16,839 nt of DNA from Planctomycetaceae bacterium (GTDB lineage Bacteria; Planctomycetota; Planctomycetia; Pirellulales; Pirellulaceae): contig PADE01000182.1 in NCBI GenBank assembly GCA_002702965.1, positions 1 through 16,839 of the forward strand, in the 5' to 3' direction. A model generated the notes under the pieces. It was given only the letters and a program-made list of their open reading frames with translations, was not told the DNA's origin and searched no databases. Below are positions 1 to 7,683 of the stretch, in pieces (within the stretch, counting starts at the first letter, position 1; the number at the start of each line of letters is the position of its first letter). The position numbers and the translations under genes were made by a program.

Positions 1-2
1 AT

Positions 3-761
3 ATGGAGTGTGAGTCGCATGGTGTTAGTGGTGACGTAACGCCACCGAGCGTGTCGCCAGCGGCGACACGATACGAGTCGATGGAGATCGTGGCTTTGTT
101 GAAATCCTTGAGTCGTGACATTCGCGATTACCTGCTGACCCGAGTCGTTCTCCCGCGGATGGCAGCGCTGTTGGCGCTGCTCGTGACGGCCGCGTGGTGT
201 CACTCGGGGTCCCAATCCCTGCCGCTGACCTGGATCGAAGCGACATTCGAGATTGGTCTGGTGGTTCTACTGCTGTCTCAATTCCGTCTCTGGGATGATC
301 TTGCCGACGTCCACAAGGACGGCCTCATTGATCCCCAGCGCGTGCTCTGCCGTACCGCGCATCGCGCGAGTTTTATGGTCCTGGTGGTTCTTTTGGCCGT
401 CGGGAGTATCTCTCTGCTCGCCGGCTCGCGCAACGTCCGGGCGCTTGGATTGTTGGGAGGGCTCACCCTCCTGATGATCGGCTGGTATGCGATACCAGCG
501 AGAACCTCATGGACCGTGATGAACTACCACGTGGTGCTACTCAAGTACCCCGTGTTCATTCTGTTGATGGAAGCTCCCACAGAGCGCATCGTTCACCCCG
601 CGACCATGGGCGCGGCACTCGCTGTCTATCTGATACTGTGCGTCTTCGAAGTGTGTCATGATCCCACACTACGATCGCGAACCGGTGTTCGCGTTCTGGC
701 CGGAGCCGAGGGTCTGTTGCTTGTTGTGTCGATTGCGACGATGACCGGAGCCACGTCATGA
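3..761 (+). CDS. UbiA-like integral membrane prenyltransferase family protein
   Basis: Polytopic membrane protein of 252 residues with roughly seven hydrophobic segments. After the second segment it carries D98-D99-x-x-D102-x-x-x-D106, which fits the UbiA Mg-diphosphate motif (N/D)DxxDxxxD with Asp in the first place. It is followed by a D-P-x-R-V-L stretch typical of UbiA relatives. The second UbiA motif (DxxxD) appears only as E216-x-x-x-D220, and the protein is shorter than the usual 280-300 residues, so the substrate is uncertain and it may be a divergent member. Family enzymes move prenyl or similar groups within the membrane. The start is unsure: the ATG at 3 is at the window edge and the frame may continue to the left, while the ATG at 81 (MEIVALLKSL) gives a more usual UbiA N-terminus and leaves two hairpins (28-70) outside the gene. 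The methyltransferase follows closely, suggesting an operon. Confidence 0.6.
   Translation: MECESHGVSGDVTPPSVSPAATRYESMEIVALLKSLSRDIRDYLLTRVVLPRMAALLALLVTAAWCHSGSQSLPLTWIEATFEIGLVVLLLSQFRLWDDLADVHKDGLIDPQRVLCRTAHRASFMVLVVLLAVGSISLLAGSRNVRALGLLGGLTLLMIGWYAIPARTSWTVMNYHVVLLKYPVFILLMEAPTERIVHPATMGAALAVYLILCVFEVCHDPTLRSRTGVRVLAGAEGLLLVVSIATMTGATS
28..70. other. Two adjacent hairpins near the start of the UbiA-like gene
   Basis: The first is a 6-bp stem (28-33 with 40-45, one G-T pair, 6-base loop). The second is a perfect 9-bp stem, CGTGTCGCC (50-58) with GGCGACACG (62-70), around a 3-base loop. They lie just before the alternative ATG at 81. No T-run follows, so a classic intrinsic terminator is not supported. 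They could be a leader structure, a bidirectional protein site, or simply part of the coding sequence if translation starts at 3. Confidence 0.4.
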
Positions 762-820
762 CCGCGTGGTCATTCTCGATTCTGAAGATGCGCGTGACTC
801 GCCGCACTCCCTCTGCGCGA

Positions 821-824
821 AGGA
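821..824 (+). promoter_or_regulatory. Ribosome-binding site deciding the methyltransferase start
   Basis: AGGA at 821-824 lies 7 bases before the ATG at 832. It favours that ATG over the in-frame GTG at 766, which would add 22 residues with no family similarity. Confidence 0.6.
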
Positions 825-831
825 ACTGGGC

Positions 832-1818
832 ATGAGATCTGTTGCCGATGCGGCTCCGACACCTGACCAGTTTGAAGAAGTCGCCTGTTACTATTGCGGA
901 GGATCAGCTTGTCGCGATCTGTTGACAGGCCAGGACGACCTGACGGGTAAGCCGGGCGATTTCCGGTTCGTCACTTGCGATCGTTGCGGACTCGTGTACC
1001 AGTCACCGCGCTTGAGCATCGAGAACATCGGTGCGTATTACGACGACGAGTACATCGCACATCGAAAGGAAACGGAGTGGGGCATCCTGACTCGATTCTA
1101 CAAGCGCGGGATGGACAAGCATGACCGTGAAAAAGACAAGCTGGTCTCGCGGTACGTCGAGCTCAACGCGGGGGACCGCGTGCTGGACGTGGGTTGTGGG
1201 TCGGGTTCATTCCTGCAGCGATTGCGTCGGCGATATCGGGTTGCGGCCAGTGGTGTCGACTTCAAGAACCTGACCCACCTGCCGTTCTTCGACGGTGTCG
1301 AATTCCACGAGGGTCTGGTCTACGAGCAACCGTTGCCGGACGACCACTACGACCTGGTGACGATGTGGCACTTTCTCGAGCACGACTACGATCCGGTTCG
1401 GACGTTGGACACAGTCTGTCGAACCCTCAAGCCGGGTGGCCACTTGGTGGTTGAGGTCCCGCGGCTGGACTGCGTGAGCTACCGCTTGTTCGGCAAGCGC
1501 TGGCCGGGTGTGCAGGCGCCCCAGCATACGGTGCTGTACTCGAAGGAGATGCTCCTGAAATTCGTGGCGCGCTCGGGGCTCGAGCGAGTCGACTACCTAC
1601 CCTACGGTGCGTTTCCAGCCTACTTCTACCTGTTCGCTGGGGTCGCCTTCAAGATCCGTCGGGGCAGGGGCATCAACCTTCGCAGGGCGATCTATCCCTA
1701 CTTCTTCGGCCAGCTTCTGATGACGCCCATCCTGTTGTTCGAGCGGTACTTGAACCTCGCAATGCAGACCGTGATCTACCGCAAGCCGGAGTCATCAATA
1801 GGCCCCGCGAGTACATGA
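832..1818 (+). CDS. Class I SAM-dependent methyltransferase with N-terminal zinc-ribbon
   Basis: Cytosolic methyltransferase of 328 residues. Residues 19-52 hold two CxxC pairs (C19/C22 and C49/C52), a putative zinc knuckle seen in this subfamily, followed by the conserved G-L-V-Y-Q-S-P turn. The Rossmann SAM-binding motif I, VLDVGCGSG, is at 117-125. Further on come the acidic YDLVTMWHFLEH segment and the LKPGGHLVVEVPR strand typical of Methyltransf_11/23 proteins. The C-terminal 60 residues are hydrophobic and basic and may touch the membrane. Members of this family often methylate sugars or lipid-linked intermediates in polysaccharide or secondary-metabolite clusters, but the acceptor cannot be read here. 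The gene begins 70 bases after the UbiA-like gene (4 bases if GTG 766 is used), so the two are probably cotranscribed and could act on one membrane lipid. Confidence 0.85.
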   Translation: MRSVADAAPTPDQFEEVACYYCGGSACRDLLTGQDDLTGKPGDFRFVTCDRCGLVYQSPRLSIENIGAYYDDEYIAHRKETEWGILTRFYKRGMDKHDREKDKLVSRYVELNAGDRVLDVGCGSGSFLQRLRRRYRVAASGVDFKNLTHLPFFDGVEFHEGLVYEQPLPDDHYDLVTMWHFLEHDYDPVRTLDTVCRTLKPGGHLVVEVPRLDCVSYRLFGKRWPGVQAPQHTVLYSKEMLLKFVARSGLERVDYLPYGAFPAYFYLFAGVAFKIRRGRGINLRRAIYPYFFGQLLMTPILLFERYLNLAMQTVIYRKPESSIGPAST

Positions 1819-2112
1819 CCGCGACAGCAGCGGGGGTGAGTTTCCGGTCCAACTCGATGCGGATCTTCTGGCGAGCGCGAACACTGGAGATCTCGGCGGC
1901 ACTATCGTCCTGACGGGCAGCTGCCGCGCCCGCCGCCACAGTTCCACGCGCCACCGCATCTGGTATTGGCCAGGATGAAACTCGCGAACCGAAGGGGCCA
2001 GGCACTCGCCGTCTTCGGGGAACACGGCGCGTGCTGGCGTTGGCCTGCTTCTTTCCCGATCACGTATTGGACGGGTTGGGTGAGTGGGCCGGGTCGACCG
2101 CCGCTCTCCTTT
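1819..2112. other. Convergent intergenic region, no supported gene
   Basis: This lies between the 3' end of the methyltransferase and the 3' end of the minus-strand propeller gene. I see no stem followed by a T-run on either strand. A minus-strand open frame crosses it but also runs into the methyltransferase and has no recognisable domain, so I do not call it. It could be a decayed gene. Confidence 0.5.
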
Positions 2113-3666
2113 TCAGGGCGCGATGTGACGCAGGAGTCGGCCGTTGAGCGGTCCGAAGATACCGCGCCCCCAGGTTGTCTTGGTATCCGAAACCCGCGTT
2201 TTGTCTTCGACCTGGAACCGGCTCGAACCGATTTCGCGACCGTCCTGGCGCACCACCAGTCGATCGGTGAAGACCAGAAACTCCAGCGCCACGGGCTGGT
2301 CAGTCCAGCGCATCAAGGTGGTCAGATTTCCCGGCATCGTCAACCTCAGCGCGGCCCCGTATTCGCGACGTTGCTCGTCGGTGAGGAAGTCGTAGTCGTC
2401 ATTCCACTCGTAGGTGCCCTTCGCCGACGTTGACAGGTAAAGCGCATCACCGATCGGGATCATGCTAGTGATTCGTTGGCCCCAGTGATTGGATACTAGC
2501 CGGAATCGATCGGCGTGTTCCTGGTAGGGGTGTACCGTCTTGTCGGTCACGGCAGGATGTGAAAAGGCACGGCCCATCGAGTGCCAGCGATCGACGTCGC
2601 GGTCATAGCGCCAGAGTTCCGCCCAGGGCCAGACACCGGTGAACATCTCGCCCCGGTAGATCGCCGTCGTCTGGGCCTCGCGGGCTCGGCTCGACACGCC
2701 CCGCAGTCGGGGTGGCCAACCGTCGAGGTGCCGTACCTCGGTCCCCCCACGGTACTCGAACAGGTGTCCGGTGGGGTACTGGGCCAGCAGCGTCCGGTCG
2801 TAAAAGTTCAGCATCGAGTAGACCTGATAGTTGACCCGATTGTCGGCTTCCTGCAACGTTCGCCAGCGACGACCGTCGCAGGCGTGGATGCCTCCCTGAT
2901 TGGTGACGGTCACCACCTCGCCCTGAAATTGGCCCCAGGAAAAAGGTGTCTCGCCGACGTACACGGCTTGCTGGACGACCGACTGTGAGAGGTCGATGGG
3001 CACCGCCGTGGCGGGATCCCACCGGCAGGCATGGATCCGCGTGAACGCCTCGGGCGGTTGCGAAGACGTGTGATAAAAGAAGAGCCGACCGAGGGCATAG
3101 TAGAAGTTGTAGTAGCGACCCACGGCCGGCGGCGCGAGGATCGTACGACGTTGGGTACCATCGAACGCGTCGGTGAACGTGGCCGCGCTGTTCTTGAACA
3201 CGAGTAAACCGCGGCCGATCCGCATCACGCCGTCCCCGCTGCCCAGTCCACCGGCGACCTGAAGGTCGGATTCCCAGCGGCGGCGTTTTGGATCCCATCG
3301 CTTGACCCGATTACTGCGGGCACCGGTCCAGGCGTGCAACTGGCCGTCGAGTTCGAACAGGTAGATTCCGCAATCCAAATCGGGATGTGGCAGTCGTTCG
3401 ATGTGGAACGTTTCGGCCTTGCGGGCGGGACGAATGAAGAATTGCAGCGAGTGGCGGTTGCTGCGGAACCGTGTGTTGTAGACTTCCTGGAATCCGGCCC
3501 CGGCCACCAGTCGCCCCTGGCCGTCGCGGGCCTCGAACAGCGATCCGAAGTTCTGGCCGAGGTCGTCGCCGAAATCAACAGTGGTTTGCCAGCGGGCCAG
3601 CGGCTCCTCGGCAAAACCGTCGGCGGTAGCCAGACAGATGATCGCGGACCACAGCAGGCGTTTCAT
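2113..3666 (-). CDS. Secreted kelch-like beta-propeller protein, function unknown
   Basis: Protein of 517 residues starting with a Sec signal peptide (basic MKRLL, hydrophobic core, likely cleavage near GFA/EEP at about residue 19). The start is supported by GGGAAG just upstream. The rest shows repeated short beta-strand units of the type G-x-L-x-x-W/Y-x-R-x-x-x-R-W, for example the segment near residues 105-130 ending KRWDPKRRRW and the later ELWRYDRDVDRW. This is the look of a kelch or quinoprotein-like propeller. The last 60 residues contain a strand-rich segment (LEFLVFTDRLVV) that may be a separate beta-sandwich. No catalytic motif is visible. It probably sits in the periplasm or is exported. 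It is alone on its strand, divergent from the peptidase gene at 3945. Large secreted propellers of unknown role are common in Planctomycetes. Confidence 0.75.
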   Translation of the reverse strand: MKRLLWSAIICLATADGFAEEPLARWQTTVDFGDDLGQNFGSLFEARDGQGRLVAGAGFQEVYNTRFRSNRHSLQFFIRPARKAETFHIERLPHPDLDCGIYLFELDGQLHAWTGARSNRVKRWDPKRRRWESDLQVAGGLGSGDGVMRIGRGLLVFKNSAATFTDAFDGTQRRTILAPPAVGRYYNFYYALGRLFFYHTSSQPPEAFTRIHACRWDPATAVPIDLSQSVVQQAVYVGETPFSWGQFQGEVVTVTNQGGIHACDGRRWRTLQEADNRVNYQVYSMLNFYDRTLLAQYPTGHLFEYRGGTEVRHLDGWPPRLRGVSSRAREAQTTAIYRGEMFTGVWPWAELWRYDRDVDRWHSMGRAFSHPAVTDKTVHPYQEHADRFRLVSNHWGQRITSMIPIGDALYLSTSAKGTYEWNDDYDFLTDEQRREYGAALRLTMPGNLTTLMRWTDQPVALEFLVFTDRLVVRQDGREIGSSRFQVEDKTRVSDTKTTWGRGIFGPLNGRLLRHIAP

Positions 3667-3944
3667 GGCAGCTTCCCGTGGATGGTTGTCGTCAGGGGTT
3701 TACCCCTCAAGCAGTGGTGGCCAATTCGCCTCAGGTCATGCGCCCCAAGTGCACGCGCTGAACTTGCCAGCCAGGGGTGGCAGTTCGGCTCGAGAACCGC
3801 AGGGGTCAGAGAGGACGGCGGCCGGGTAGGGACAGCGTGTGTCGACTAGGCTTGCATCCCGTTTTACCCAGGGGGGTATTTCTCGTCGGGCCGGATGGCG
3901 AGTACATTGACATTGGGTTCGTGATTCGGACTGGGAGAAAAACC
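3667..3944. promoter_or_regulatory. Divergent intergenic region between propeller and peptidase genes
   Basis: This 278-bp stretch must hold the promoters of both flanking genes. A perfect TTGACA is at 3907-3912 on the plus strand, but there is no TATAAT-like box 15-18 bases further on, so I do not define a promoter from it. A GGGA core at 3933-3936 precedes the ATG at 3945, and GGGAAG on the minus strand precedes the propeller start. An open frame runs through the region in phase with the peptidase but has no family-like content. Confidence 0.4.
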
Positions 3945-4673
3945 ATGGATCGATACCGTCTGTTGCTGAGCATGATGATTGTCATCGTGGGTGGGATTGT
4001 TCAAGGCCAGGAAGACCAGAAGGAGGGTGATCCCGGAGTGCGTTTTGATCCGGTCGAAAAGAAAATAGAAGGCTGGGCCGTTTATGTGGACCCAGCGATG
4101 CTTAAAGGGGAGCACGCGGAAGCAGGTTCGCGGGCATTAAGTATGCTCGCGAATCACTTAGAGAGAATCAAGATTTTCATGCCCGAAAAACAACTCAAGA
4201 CGATGCAGACACTGGAGATCTGGATCGAACATCACCACCCGACACTGGGCAATATGCAGTATCATCCTGGCGCCGGTTGGTTGCGCGATCATGGGCATGA
4301 TCTCCGGCTGCATCAGAAGGTCCATATACCGCGGGCGGCAGCCCTGCTTTCGCGACAGCAAATCCTCAAACACCCCGCCGTCATCCTGCATGAGCTGGCG
4401 CATGCTTACCATGATCAAATCCTCGATTTTGATCATCCCAAGATCAAAGCTGCGTACGACCGGGCGATGGCAGCCGGGAAATACAAAGAGGTTCTGCTCT
4501 ATACGGGCAAAATCGTCAAGCACTATGGAACCACGAACGCGAAGGAGTTTTTTGCGGAGGGAACCGAAGCCTATTTCTACCGCAATGACTTCTTTCCTTT
4601 TGTCGCTGCGGAGTTGAATGTCTACGATCCGTTCTTTTTCGAGGTGTTGGAAGAGATTTGGGGCAAGCTCTGA
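3945..4673 (+). CDS. Secreted zinc metallopeptidase, gluzincin type (ATLF-like)
   Basis: Protein of 242 residues. Its first 22 residues form a signal peptide (MDRYRLLLSMM then a hydrophobic core to GGIVQG), which is why I choose the ATG at 3945 over an upstream in-frame ATG at 3777. Residues 149-153 read HELAH, the HExxH zinc site. About 50 residues later, N198-A-K-E-F-F-A-E-G-T-E (198-208) supplies a glutamate, E201 or E205, suited to be the third zinc ligand. This spacing and the ending Y-F-x-x-N-D-F-F-P-F match a small secreted peptidase family that resembles the anthrax lethal-factor C-terminal fold. It should cleave peptides in the periplasm or outside the cell; no substrate is implied. 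No inhibitor or immunity gene is adjacent. The short length suggests a single catalytic domain without a propeptide of any size. Confidence 0.75.
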   Translation: MDRYRLLLSMMIVIVGGIVQGQEDQKEGDPGVRFDPVEKKIEGWAVYVDPAMLKGEHAEAGSRALSMLANHLERIKIFMPEKQLKTMQTLEIWIEHHHPTLGNMQYHPGAGWLRDHGHDLRLHQKVHIPRAAALLSRQQILKHPAVILHELAHAYHDQILDFDHPKIKAAYDRAMAAGKYKEVLLYTGKIVKHYGTTNAKEFFAEGTEAYFYRNDFFPFVAAELNVYDPFFFEVLEEIWGKL

Positions 4674-4862
4674 TCGGCTCCTCGCCCCACACACCAACGA
4701 GCCCTCAATCCGCACCTGGGTTACCGACACCGAAAGGGTGCGTCTCGATGTCTGGCTGTGTTGCTGTGATAGATCATCACCGCCCACAACTTCGACCGTT
4801 CATGTCGCTCGGTATTTTCTTCACGATGGTCGATTGAGTCCCACACGCGGCTGCTTGGATCT
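4674..4862 (+). promoter_or_regulatory. Intergenic region upstream of the dikinase gene
   Basis: 189 bp without a supported gene. A weak sigma-70-like pair, TCGACC (4792-4797) and TATTTT (4813-4818) with 15-bp spacing, is the best promoter candidate. I see no terminator hairpin with a T-run after the peptidase gene, so read-through from it is possible. Confidence 0.25.
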
Positions 4863-7517
4863 ATGGACATCGAGATGACGACCCGCTACCAGCTGAGCGA
4901 CAGCGCGCTTCCGCCGCTCAGCGCTGTGGGGGGTAAAGCCCGGGCCCTGACCGAGGCGATCGGCGCCGGCTTTGCGGTACCCGATGGTTTCGTCCTGTCG
5001 GTCGATTTCTTCGCGCCCTGGCTGGAGACGATCAAGCAGAGTGCGCTCTGGACGGACCTGCTGAGCGCCGCCACCGAGCCCCGTCAGGACACAACCGCGG
5101 ACGATCATGTGATCAAACGGGAATGCGGCGCGCTGCAAAACCTGTGCAGCACGCTGGCGCTGTCGGACACGCAGCGGAGCGACCTGGACACCGCCATGGA
5201 CCGCTTTGGCGAAAGCCAGCTGTTTGCCGTACGGTCGTCGTCCCCCGAAGAGGATCTGGCAACGGCCAGTTTTGCCGGCGGGTACGAGACGACGCTCGGG
5301 GTGACACGGGCCACACTGGAAACGGCCCTGGTCAGTTGCTTTACCTCGCTGCTGGACGAACGGGTGGTCACCTACAAGCAACAGAACCAGATCCCGATCG
5401 ACAACCCCCGCATCGCGGTGATTGTCCAACAGCAGATCGCCAGCGAGGTCAGCGGGGTGGCGTTTTCGCTGAACCCGCAGAACAACGCCTACGACGAAGC
5501 GGTCATCAACGCCAACTTTGGTCTGGGAGAAACGGTGGTGTCGGGCCAGGTTACGCCCGACACGTACCTCGTCGACAAGCTCGAGCGGGAGATCCTTGAC
5601 CGCCAGGTGGCCGCCAAGTCGCACGCGGTTTGGCTGATGCCTGACGGCGGGACCGAGCAGCGTCCCAACGATCCACCCGACGCGCCGGCGCTCACCGCCC
5701 AGCAGGTCCTCAAGGTGGCAGCGCTGGCTGAGTCGGTGGAAGCTCATTTCGGCAACCCCTGCGATATCGAATGGGCGATCCAGGAGGGTGCGCTCTACCT
5801 GTTGCAATCGCGACCGATCACGACGTACCTGCCGCTTTTTCCGGAGATGGTCACCGCGCCAGGCGAGCCGAAACAGCTCTACCTGGATATCATCGTGCTC
5901 ACGCAGGGTTTCTCCGACTCGCTGTCGGTGCTGGGCGGCGAAATCTGGGGCCGCATGCTGACGGCTGCCAAGGGTCCAACAATGCCCTCGGGCGCCGATG
6001 GCGTGGTGTGGAGCCTGCACGGGCGGCAGTATCTGCAAATTTCCAACATGCTCAAAACATTCGGCCCACGGTTGCTCTTGAAACAAGTGGAGACTTACGA
6101 CGCCTCGGTCCGGACGGTGTTCGATTCCCTCGACCTGGCCGAGTTCGTGCCCCGCAAGAAACCCGCGGCCCTGCGCGGCTATCTGCCGCGGGTACTCAAG
6201 CACCTGCTCGGCCTGGCGCCGAGCATAGTGCGCGGCCTATTTCGTGGCCACCAGGCGGCCCGCGACCTGGAAGCGGGATCCGCTGCGGTGTTCGCCGTCT
6301 GTCCTGACGAACTGGCGGCCGAGCAACCGTTCGACACGCTGGTCACCCGTGGACTGGCCCACTTCACGGGGCTGATCAAGTCGATGACCGCGTTGATCGG
6401 TGCGCTGATCGCCCGCGCCCGGCTGTACCGGCTGTTCAAGAACCACGATGTCGAGGATCTGCTGGTACAACTGGGCATGGACCTGCCAGGCAATCCCACC
6501 AGCGCGATGGGGCACGCGATGTGCCAGCTGGCGGCGTTTCCCGAAGTGCGTCGGACCGACTCGGGCGCCTCGTTGGCCCGTCAACTGGACGCCGGACAAC
6601 TGTCGCCCGCATTCACCCAGGCCTATCGCGACTATATGGCCCGCTTTGGCTGCCGCGGGATGCGCGAAATTGACATCGCCGCGCCGCGGCCGTACGAAGA
6701 CCCGGCGAGGTTCTTCGAGCGACTCAAACAGATCGATACCGGAAACAATGCGACCACGACGGTCAAGCAGCGCAGCCAGGCGGCGTACGACAAACTGCTG
6801 GCGCTGGCGCGGCGGCTGGGAAAGGAAAAAAAATTCCAACGGTACGCCAGGATCCACCACGACATTTTCGGCTATCGCGAGCAGCCCAAATATGTCTACG
6901 TGTTCCTCACCGATCTGATGAGGAGGCGGGCGCTGGTACTGGGAGCGCGTTTTCAGTCACAGGGCCGGCTGGATGACGTGCGACATATCTTCGACTTGAC
7001 CATCGATCAGATTACCGCCGCGGAAGGGGACGCGGATCTCGATCTGCGCTCGCTGCGGGAGGGCAATCTGGCGCCCCGCAGAGCCGTCGCGCACGTGCAG
7101 GACTGGCCGCGGATCATCGACAGCCGCGGCCGGATCTACCGCGTCCAGCGGAACAGCAGTGAGGGAGACCTGGTCGGCGATGCGATTTCGCCGGGCGTCG
7201 TGCGGGGCGCTGCCAAAGTACTGACCACACCCTACGAGAAACCGCTGCTGGCGGGCGAAATTCTGGTAACGCGGGCGACCGAACCGAGCTGGACACCGAT
7301 TTTCATCAACGCCGCGGGGGTCGTGATGGAGATCGGCGGACCCCTGCAGCACGGCGCCATCATCGCGCGCGAGTACGGCATTCCCTGTGTCAGTGGTGTG
7401 GAGGGCGCGACGAAAGAAATCCGAGACGGCGACGAACTGGAGGTCGACGGCTCCAGCGGCCTGGTGCGCGTCCTGGAAACAGCGAGCCACGCCGGTGTGC
7501 CCCAGCAACCCGAGTGA
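4863..7517 (+). CDS. Rifampin-phosphotransferase-like dikinase (PEP-utilizing enzyme family)
   Basis: Cytosolic 884-residue enzyme. Residues 1-320 are a PPDK/PEP-synthase ATP-grasp domain: K25 in the GGK loop, R124 in the AVRSSSPEED segment, a G-L-G-E-x-x-V-S-G loop, then E303 and Q-S-R-P (315-318). Residues about 325-755 form a middle domain with R-G-M-R-E-I-D and R672-E-Q-P-K676, both characteristic of rifampin phosphotransferase. Residues about 770-875 are the swivelling phosphohistidine domain with GGPLQHGAIIAREYGIP and catalytic H830. Domain order and length match rifampin phosphotransferase, not PEP synthase, which ends in a TIM barrel that is missing here. The expected reaction uses ATP to phosphorylate H830 and then an acceptor, releasing AMP and phosphate. 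The acceptor is unknown; rifamycin is only one option. The start could also be ATG 4875. The ABC exporter follows after 163 bp. Confidence 0.85.
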   Translation: MDIEMTTRYQLSDSALPPLSAVGGKARALTEAIGAGFAVPDGFVLSVDFFAPWLETIKQSALWTDLLSAATEPRQDTTADDHVIKRECGALQNLCSTLALSDTQRSDLDTAMDRFGESQLFAVRSSSPEEDLATASFAGGYETTLGVTRATLETALVSCFTSLLDERVVTYKQQNQIPIDNPRIAVIVQQQIASEVSGVAFSLNPQNNAYDEAVINANFGLGETVVSGQVTPDTYLVDKLEREILDRQVAAKSHAVWLMPDGGTEQRPNDPPDAPALTAQQVLKVAALAESVEAHFGNPCDIEWAIQEGALYLLQSRPITTYLPLFPEMVTAPGEPKQLYLDIIVLTQGFSDSLSVLGGEIWGRMLTAAKGPTMPSGADGVVWSLHGRQYLQISNMLKTFGPRLLLKQVETYDASVRTVFDSLDLAEFVPRKKPAALRGYLPRVLKHLLGLAPSIVRGLFRGHQAARDLEAGSAAVFAVCPDELAAEQPFDTLVTRGLAHFTGLIKSMTALIGALIARARLYRLFKNHDVEDLLVQLGMDLPGNPTSAMGHAMCQLAAFPEVRRTDSGASLARQLDAGQLSPAFTQAYRDYMARFGCRGMREIDIAAPRPYEDPARFFERLKQIDTGNNATTTVKQRSQAAYDKLLALARRLGKEKKFQRYARIHHDIFGYREQPKYVYVFLTDLMRRRALVLGARFQSQGRLDDVRHIFDLTIDQITAAEGDADLDLRSLREGNLAPRRAVAHVQDWPRIIDSRGRIYRVQRNSSEGDLVGDAISPGVVRGAAKVLTTPYEKPLLAGEILVTRATEPSWTPIFINAAGVVMEIGGPLQHGAIIAREYGIPCVSGVEGATKEIRDGDELEVDGSSGLVRVLETASHAGVPQQPE

Positions 7518-7633
7518 CGCCGGTCACTCTCCGCCGAACAGGAGTACAGATTCGAGTGCGGCGGGTGTTGGAAACCGGGTACGCGCCCCTGAGCTAGCGA
7601 CCTTGCCACCGCCCTTCGCGCCACCGCGCCGGG

Positions 7634-7683
7634 CTCTATAATCGCGGCCGCTGTCGATACGCCAGCCAATAGGGCCACCCATG
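7634..7683 (+). promoter_or_regulatory. Promoter/leader element, copy 1 (ABC exporter)
   Basis: It contains a perfect TATAAT at 7637-7642, an AGGG ribosome-binding core at 7671-7674 and the ABC exporter ATG at 7681. No good -35 box is visible at the usual distance. It is 41/50 identical, without gaps, to 9642-9691; weaker similarity extends about 30 bases upstream. Transcription would start near 7649, giving a leader of about 30 bases. Confidence 0.6.

Noticed and set aside
1966..2433. 155-residue plus-strand open frame
   Set aside because: Mostly antisense to the propeller gene; no domain and atypical composition.
3907..3912. Perfect TTGACA as a promoter for the peptidase gene
   Set aside because: No -10-like hexamer at 15-18 bp spacing, and the transcript would start almost at the ATG.
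3777..3944. N-terminal extension of the peptidase to ATG 3777
   Set aside because: It would place 56 basic, unrelated residues before a clear signal peptide that starts at 3945.
4821..6203. 460-residue minus-strand open frame
   Set aside because: It lies wholly opposite the dikinase gene, has no recognisable domain, and is rich in the Arg/Gly/His typical of antisense frames of high-GC genes.
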